Shown here: piece by piece, positions 62,347-64,000 of the stretch
Layout of the letters: each line of letters starts with the position of its first letter
Numbering within the stretch: position 1 is the stretch's first letter
Source of the DNA: JAJVID01 sp963743425
GTDB taxonomy: Bacteria; Acidobacteriota; Blastocatellia; RBC074
Direction: 5' to 3'
NCBI GenBank assembly: GCA_963743425.1
Contig: CAVUPU010000001.1
Location: forward strand, 186,001-250,000
Length of the DNA: 64,000 nucleotides
Notes under the pieces: generated by a model
Told to the model about the DNA's origin: nothing
Seen by the model: the letters and a program-made list of their open reading frames with translations, nothing else
The model's database searches: none
Made by a program: the position numbers and the translations under genes

Positions 62347-63729
62347 TCACTCCTTCAGCTTTTTCTTCACCTGGGCCGGGACGCCCGCGACCAGCGAATC
62401 GGGCGGCACGTCTTTGATGACCACCGATCCCGCGCCGGTCACCGAGCCGCGCCCGACGCGCACCGGCGCGACCAGCATAGTGTCGGAGCCGATCTTCACG
62501 TCGTCTTCGATAAACGTCGGGTGCTTCTGCATGCCGTCGTAATTGCAGGTGACGGTCGCGGCGCCGATGTTAACACGGTCGCCGATGGTCGCGTCGCCCA
62601 GATAAGTCAGATGCATCGATTTCGTTTTGCGGCCCAGACGCGATTTTTTGACCTCGACGAAATTGCCTATCGCCGCCTCTTCGGCCAGCTCGGCGTGAAG
62701 GCGCAGATGCGCGAACGGCCCGACGGTGTTGCGCGCCGTCAGTTTGCTGCTGACGATCACGCAGGAGTTTAAAACCTTGCACTCGCCGCCTATTTCGACG
62801 TTGACCAGGCGCGACCAGGAATGGATTTCACAATTGCCGCCGATCCGCGAATCGCCTTCGATGATCACTTGCGGGTGGATCACAGTGTCGCGCCCGATCT
62901 CGACCGTATCGTCAATATAGGTCGAATCGGGATCGACGATCGTCACGCCGTTGGCCATCAGACGATCAATCGTCTCGTGGCGCAGCAGTTTCCACATCGC
63001 CGCCAGTTCGGCGCGCGTGTTGACGCCGTCCAATTCGCGCGCGTCCTCGTGGAAGATCGTGTTGACTCTGAGGCCCGCTTCGAGCATGAGCTGCGGAACG
63101 TCGGTCAGGTAATATTCGTTCTGAGCGTTGTGCGGCGAGAGGCGATCGAGCGCATCGAGCAGCGTCGGGATGTCGAAGCAGTAGAACCCCGGATTCAGCT
63201 CAATGATCGCGCGCTCCTCCGGCGAGCAGTCGCGCTCTTCGACAATCTTCAGGAAATTGCCCCGCGCGTCCCGGATGATGCGCCCGTAAGCCGGAGGCGG
63301 ATCGATGCGGATGGTGATGAGCGTGGCCGCGTTTCCGGCGCGTTCATGTTCGGATACCAGTTTGCGCAAGGTCCCGGCCTTGACCGCCGGCGTGTCGCCG
63401 TAAAAGACGACCAGGCGTCCGCTTGCATTCTTCAACGCGTCGCTCGCGCATTTGACGGCGTGGCCGGTGCCGCGCTGCTCCGATTGCATGACGAAGCGCA
63501 GTTTTTCGGCGTCGGCTGGGCTGAGCGAGGCGCGCGCGGCCTCTTCGACTTTGCCAGCCTGATGGCCGACGACCACGAAGATGTTTTCCGGATCCAACTC
63601 CGCCGCCGCGCGCACACTGCGCGCGATCAGCGGACGGCTTCCGAGCTTGTGCAGAACTTTGGCCTGGCTGCTCTTCATTCTCGTGCCGAGACCGGCGGCC
63701 AGGATCAGTGCGTTTATAGGGCTTTTCAT
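62347..63729 (-). CDS. glmU: Bifunctional UDP-GlcNAc pyrophosphorylase/acetyltransferase (460 aa)
   Basis: The N-terminal nucleotidyltransferase motif is LAAGLGTRMKSSQAKVLHKL. The first domain continues with EQRGTGHAVK and the FYGDTPAVK metal site. The C-terminal left-handed beta helix has repeated hexapeptides and the acetyltransferase region TYLGDATIGDRVNIGAATVT with NYDG. It makes UDP-GlcNAc in two steps. It heads the glmU-zinc ribbon-glmS operon. The preceding unknown gene ends about 40 bases upstream on the same strand. Confidence 0.96.
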   Translation of the reverse strand: MKSPINALILAAGLGTRMKSSQAKVLHKLGSRPLIARSVRAAAELDPENIFVVVGHQAGKVEEAARASLSPADAEKLRFVMQSEQRGTGHAVKCASDALKNASGRLVVFYGDTPAVKAGTLRKLVSEHERAGNAATLITIRIDPPPAYGRIIRDARGNFLKIVEERDCSPEERAIIELNPGFYCFDIPTLLDALDRLSPHNAQNEYYLTDVPQLMLEAGLRVNTIFHEDARELDGVNTRAELAAMWKLLRHETIDRLMANGVTIVDPDSTYIDDTVEIGRDTVIHPQVIIEGDSRIGGNCEIHSWSRLVNVEIGGECKVLNSCVIVSSKLTARNTVGPFAHLRLHAELAEEAAIGNFVEVKKSRLGRKTKSMHLTYLGDATIGDRVNIGAATVTCNYDGMQKHPTFIEDDVKIGSDTMLVAPVRVGRGSVTGAGSVVIKDVPPDSLVAGVPAQVKKKLKE

Positions 63730-63770
63730 TGTTTCTCCAATGTCGCCACAGCGACATGAACAACTCCTAG

Positions 63771-64000
63771 CTAGGGCAGGGAAAACCCGCCCCTACTGTA
63801 AATGTTAAATATCGCCTTGCTGAGCTTTTCGGGCGCGTGGCGCACGGCCCGCGATTCCGAAATGAGCGGGAGGGAGATGAATTGAACGGGGCCGGATTCG
63901 TGGGGCGTCGAGTCATCCTCATCCGGCGGCTCGAGCGCGACAGCCTTTTCAGCCGCGTAGCGTTCGAGCATCTCGGCTGAAATCGGCGCGGAATTGAAGA
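63771..64000 (-). CDS. Partial gene, C-terminus only
   Basis: An open minus-strand frame enters from beyond the right edge and stops at 63771. The visible 75 residues include LERYAAEKAVALEPPDEDDS and end IYSRGGFSLP. The last codons lie in a GC-rich repeat-like sequence (GGGGCGGGTTTTCCCTGCCC). No family assignment is possible from this fragment. Confidence 0.55.
   Translation of the reverse strand, partial: FNSAPISAEMLERYAAEKAVALEPPDEDDSTPHESGPVQFISLPLISESRAVRHAPEKLSKAIFNIYSRGGFSLP

Overview
The window reads as a chromosome segment of a GC-rich bacterium, most likely an Acidobacteriota of the Blastocatellia type. This is inferred from gene content, not from a marker gene. The indicators are two VWFA-related secreted proteins of the acidobacterial TIGR03436 type, a secreted TPR-CHAT protein next to an ECF-type sigma and anti-sigma pair, secreted proteins carrying an NPQPDPPG tail, system II cytochrome c maturation (ResB/CcsA), many intergenic palindromes and abundant degraded genes. 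No rRNA or tRNA gene was seen.

Layout. 1-1.5 kb: histidine phosphatase and SDR, translationally coupled. 1.5-4.6 kb: an AT-richer island between two 66-bp direct repeats, with a truncated tyrosine recombinase at its left edge and a TIGR04255 operon inside. 4.6-7 kb: an internally deleted P1 peptidase, an unknown protein and a methyltransferase. 7-15.4 kb: TPR-CHAT protein, sigma factor, an IS200/IS605-type insertion carrying a shortened TnpB, anti-sigma factor, two paralogous secreted proteins and an OmpA lipoprotein. 15.4-20.5 kb: VWA, OmpA and VIT-VWA envelope proteins. 20.5-24.9 kb: an Lrp regulator, peptidase, PLP enzyme, SRPBCC and DinB cassette bracketed by 28-bp inverted repeats. 25-31 kb: membrane glycosyltransferase-like protein and the CcsA-ResB pair with a decayed ResB duplicate. 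31-38 kb: rhomboid, 3-hydroxyacyl-CoA dehydrogenase, NusB, a VWA protein and a secreted protein. 38-42 kb: a HEPN pair and a TIR-NB-ARC-TPR protein, a probable defence patch. 42-51 kb: a frameshifted hydrolase, a PQQ-propeller/EF-hand protein, an AraC regulator and small proteins. 51-64 kb: RadA interrupted by an intein, a maleylpyruvate isomerase-like DinB protein, BON protein, PBP1B-like enzyme, MatB-like ligase and the glmU-zinc ribbon-glmS operon for UDP-GlcNAc synthesis.

The most unusual content is mobile and repetitive DNA. Two ORF-less 372-373 bp elements have IS200/IS605-like ends, and their internal hairpins differ by compensatory changes. A palindromic element has inserted in frame into two unrelated genes. 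A LAGLIDADG intein in the RadA Walker A motif is split by a frameshift. REP-like and purine-rich repeats contribute to coding sequences or stop codons. Three single-base frameshifts lie in otherwise well conserved genes, so sequencing or assembly error must be excluded before they are called pseudogenes.
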